From contig DIPB01000042.1 of assembly GCA_002426275.1 (NCBI GenBank), forward strand, positions 2,709 to 8,538: 5,830 bases of DNA, read 5' to 3'. The position numbers were made by a program, and so were the translations under genes. Positions 4,972 to 5,830 of the stretch are shown here, piece by piece. This stretch comes from Firmicutes bacterium UBA5499 (GTDB lineage Bacteria; Bacillota; DTU084). The first letter of the stretch is position 1. Each line of letters opens with the position of its first letter. The notes beneath the pieces are model-generated. The model saw only the letters and a list, made by a program, of their open reading frames with translations, was not told the origin of the DNA and searched no databases.

Positions 4972-5820
4972 TTAATTGGCGTCTGCCATTCTCTCGCCAA
5001 AGGCTTCCTGCATCAAACATTCGTGCTGGAGTCCGGCCAAAACTTCCCGTTCGAAAAGCGTCAGCCGTTTGTTTCCGTAACGCGCCACCAGCTTCAGGTT
5101 GGCCAGCATGTCGGCGCTTAAATCCGTTCTTGTTACAACTCCGAAGATTTGGAACGCATCCGCAAGGTGATCGTCCAGCATTTCGGAGAGAAGTTTGGCT
5201 CCCTCGGTGCTGCGGGGGGTCAAAAGGCCAAATTCTTCTCTGCCCCTTCTGCCGTTTCTGCCGTAACAGACGACAGTTACGTCTTCCCGCGCCACAACCG
5301 CGCGAAAAGCCAGATCCCCCAAGCGAAGATCGCTGTGATTGTAAACGGAAGAACGGGCTGTGTCAATCAGCAAGCGCTGCAGGCAGTTCTGCCTGGTCAT
5401 GGTTCGCTGGCAGCCGATGCAATCGTCCACAGTCTGATAGAACGGGCACTTGCCCCTGGCCACCTTCAAGAAATGAAGAGTCTGCTCCACTTCCTTCTCA
5501 TCCAGCTGGCTGAAAGGCGTCAAGTGGCGGAAGTGGTTTATGGCCGTTGGAGCAATCTCGATCTCAAGGGGCACCGACTTGCGCCACAATTGGTTTTTGT
5601 GAACCCAGAACAGCTCGCTTTTGTCATAGCTGAGCCCATGTTCCAAAGATTGCATGTGTTCAAACTGCTGCCAGAGGTAATTATAGGAGTGGGCATTGGG
5701 ATAAAGCAGCAAAGCTTCGTTCACATTCTTCACCAGCGAAGCCTTGCCGCAATTGGGGCACAGATATTCGGCGACAATCTGATCCGCCATGGGCTGATCG
5801 CAATTCTGACAGTACAGCAC
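4972..5820 (-). CDS. Uncharacterised cysteine-rich protein with N-terminal zinc ribbon
   Basis: I do not recognise this family. The 282-residue product starts with two CxxC pairs (C4/C7 and C21/C24), a rubredoxin-like zinc-ribbon spacing. A second, symmetric motif follows at C125-x8-C134-x2-C137-x8-C146, which could bind zinc or an iron-sulfur cluster. The rest looks soluble, with no signal peptide or membrane segment. A mixed alpha/beta part near 165-230 contains VTVVCYGRNGRRGREEFGLL, and the C-terminus appears helical. The start taken is GTG at 5818-5820, with AAAGG about 4 bases upstream. The frame remains open to the window edge, so a longer N-terminus cannot be excluded; the next Met (residue 11) would break the zinc ribbon. 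A terminator just downstream sets it apart from the glycan operon, so shared function is not implied. Confidence 0.7.
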   Translation of the reverse strand: MLYCQNCDQPMADQIVAEYLCPNCGKASLVKNVNEALLLYPNAHSYNYLWQQFEHMQSLEHGLSYDKSELFWVHKNQLWRKSVPLEIEIAPTAINHFRHLTPFSQLDEKEVEQTLHFLKVARGKCPFYQTVDDCIGCQRTMTRQNCLQRLLIDTARSSVYNHSDLRLGDLAFRAVVAREDVTVVCYGRNGRRGREEFGLLTPRSTEGAKLLSEMLDDHLADAFQIFGVVTRTDLSADMLANLKLVARYGNKRLTLFEREVLAGLQHECLMQEAFGERMADAN

Positions 5821-5830
5821 GCCGCCTTTG

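Noticed and set aside
4968..5513. Long plus-strand reading frame of 181 codons opposite the zinc-ribbon gene
   Set aside because: Its composition is Arg/Pro/Ser-rich with no recognisable motif, and it is antisense to a gene with clear cysteine motifs; it looks like a shadow frame.

Overview
The window is about 5.8 kb of dense coding DNA with every recognisable gene on the minus strand. It reads as part of a surface-glycan (LPS-core or glycolipid) cluster in which ADP-heptose supply, heptose transfer, a second sugar transfer and a pair of polytopic membrane proteins sit together. Base composition is roughly balanced (slightly above 50% GC by eye), and several starts have purine-rich AGGAGG-type ribosome binding sites. 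Together with LPS-type heptose genes this suggests a diderm member of the Bacillota (Negativicutes-like) or a relative. This placement is an inference; no marker gene here settles it.

Layout, read in the direction of transcription (high to low coordinates). (1) 5820-4972: a 282-residue protein of unknown function with an N-terminal zinc-ribbon motif and a second symmetric four-cysteine motif. It is followed at once by a strong intrinsic terminator (4933-4960). (2) About 115 bp of non-coding DNA that should carry the promoter of the next operon. (3) 4818-3763: GT9 heptosyltransferase. (4) 3766-2609: GT4 glycosyltransferase resembling diacylglycerol glucosyltransferases. (5) 2612-1557: flippase-like/LPG-synthase-type membrane protein, copy A. 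(6) A 217-bp spacer. (7) 1339-284: the same membrane protein, copy B. (8) 287-1: the first half of gmhB (heptose 1,7-bisphosphate phosphatase), which runs off the window. All junctions except the spacer are four-base ATGA or GTGA stop/start overlaps, so this is a tightly coupled operon.

The most informative structure is the spacer. Copies A and B are the same length (351 aa), align without a gap and are about 69% identical (242/351 counted by hand). The spacer between them is not random. Directly after copy A it carries a decayed copy of the gmhB 5' end: the first 15 bases are identical, then a 14-base deletion. Directly before copy B it carries a decayed copy of the GT4 3' end: 11 codons and the stop, with a clean 12-base deletion. 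The operon therefore arose by in-place tandem duplication of a block running from the GT4 3' end through the membrane gene into gmhB. Both membrane genes stayed open while the two partial flanks decayed. The ribosome binding site that once served gmhB has been lost in copy A, where no functional gmhB start follows. The one serving copy B is retained inside the otherwise eroded GT4 remnant.

I see no CRISPR array, tRNA, rRNA, insertion sequence or defence system, and nothing that amounts to a wholly new system. The value lies in the readable duplication scar and in the uncharacterised cysteine-rich protein.
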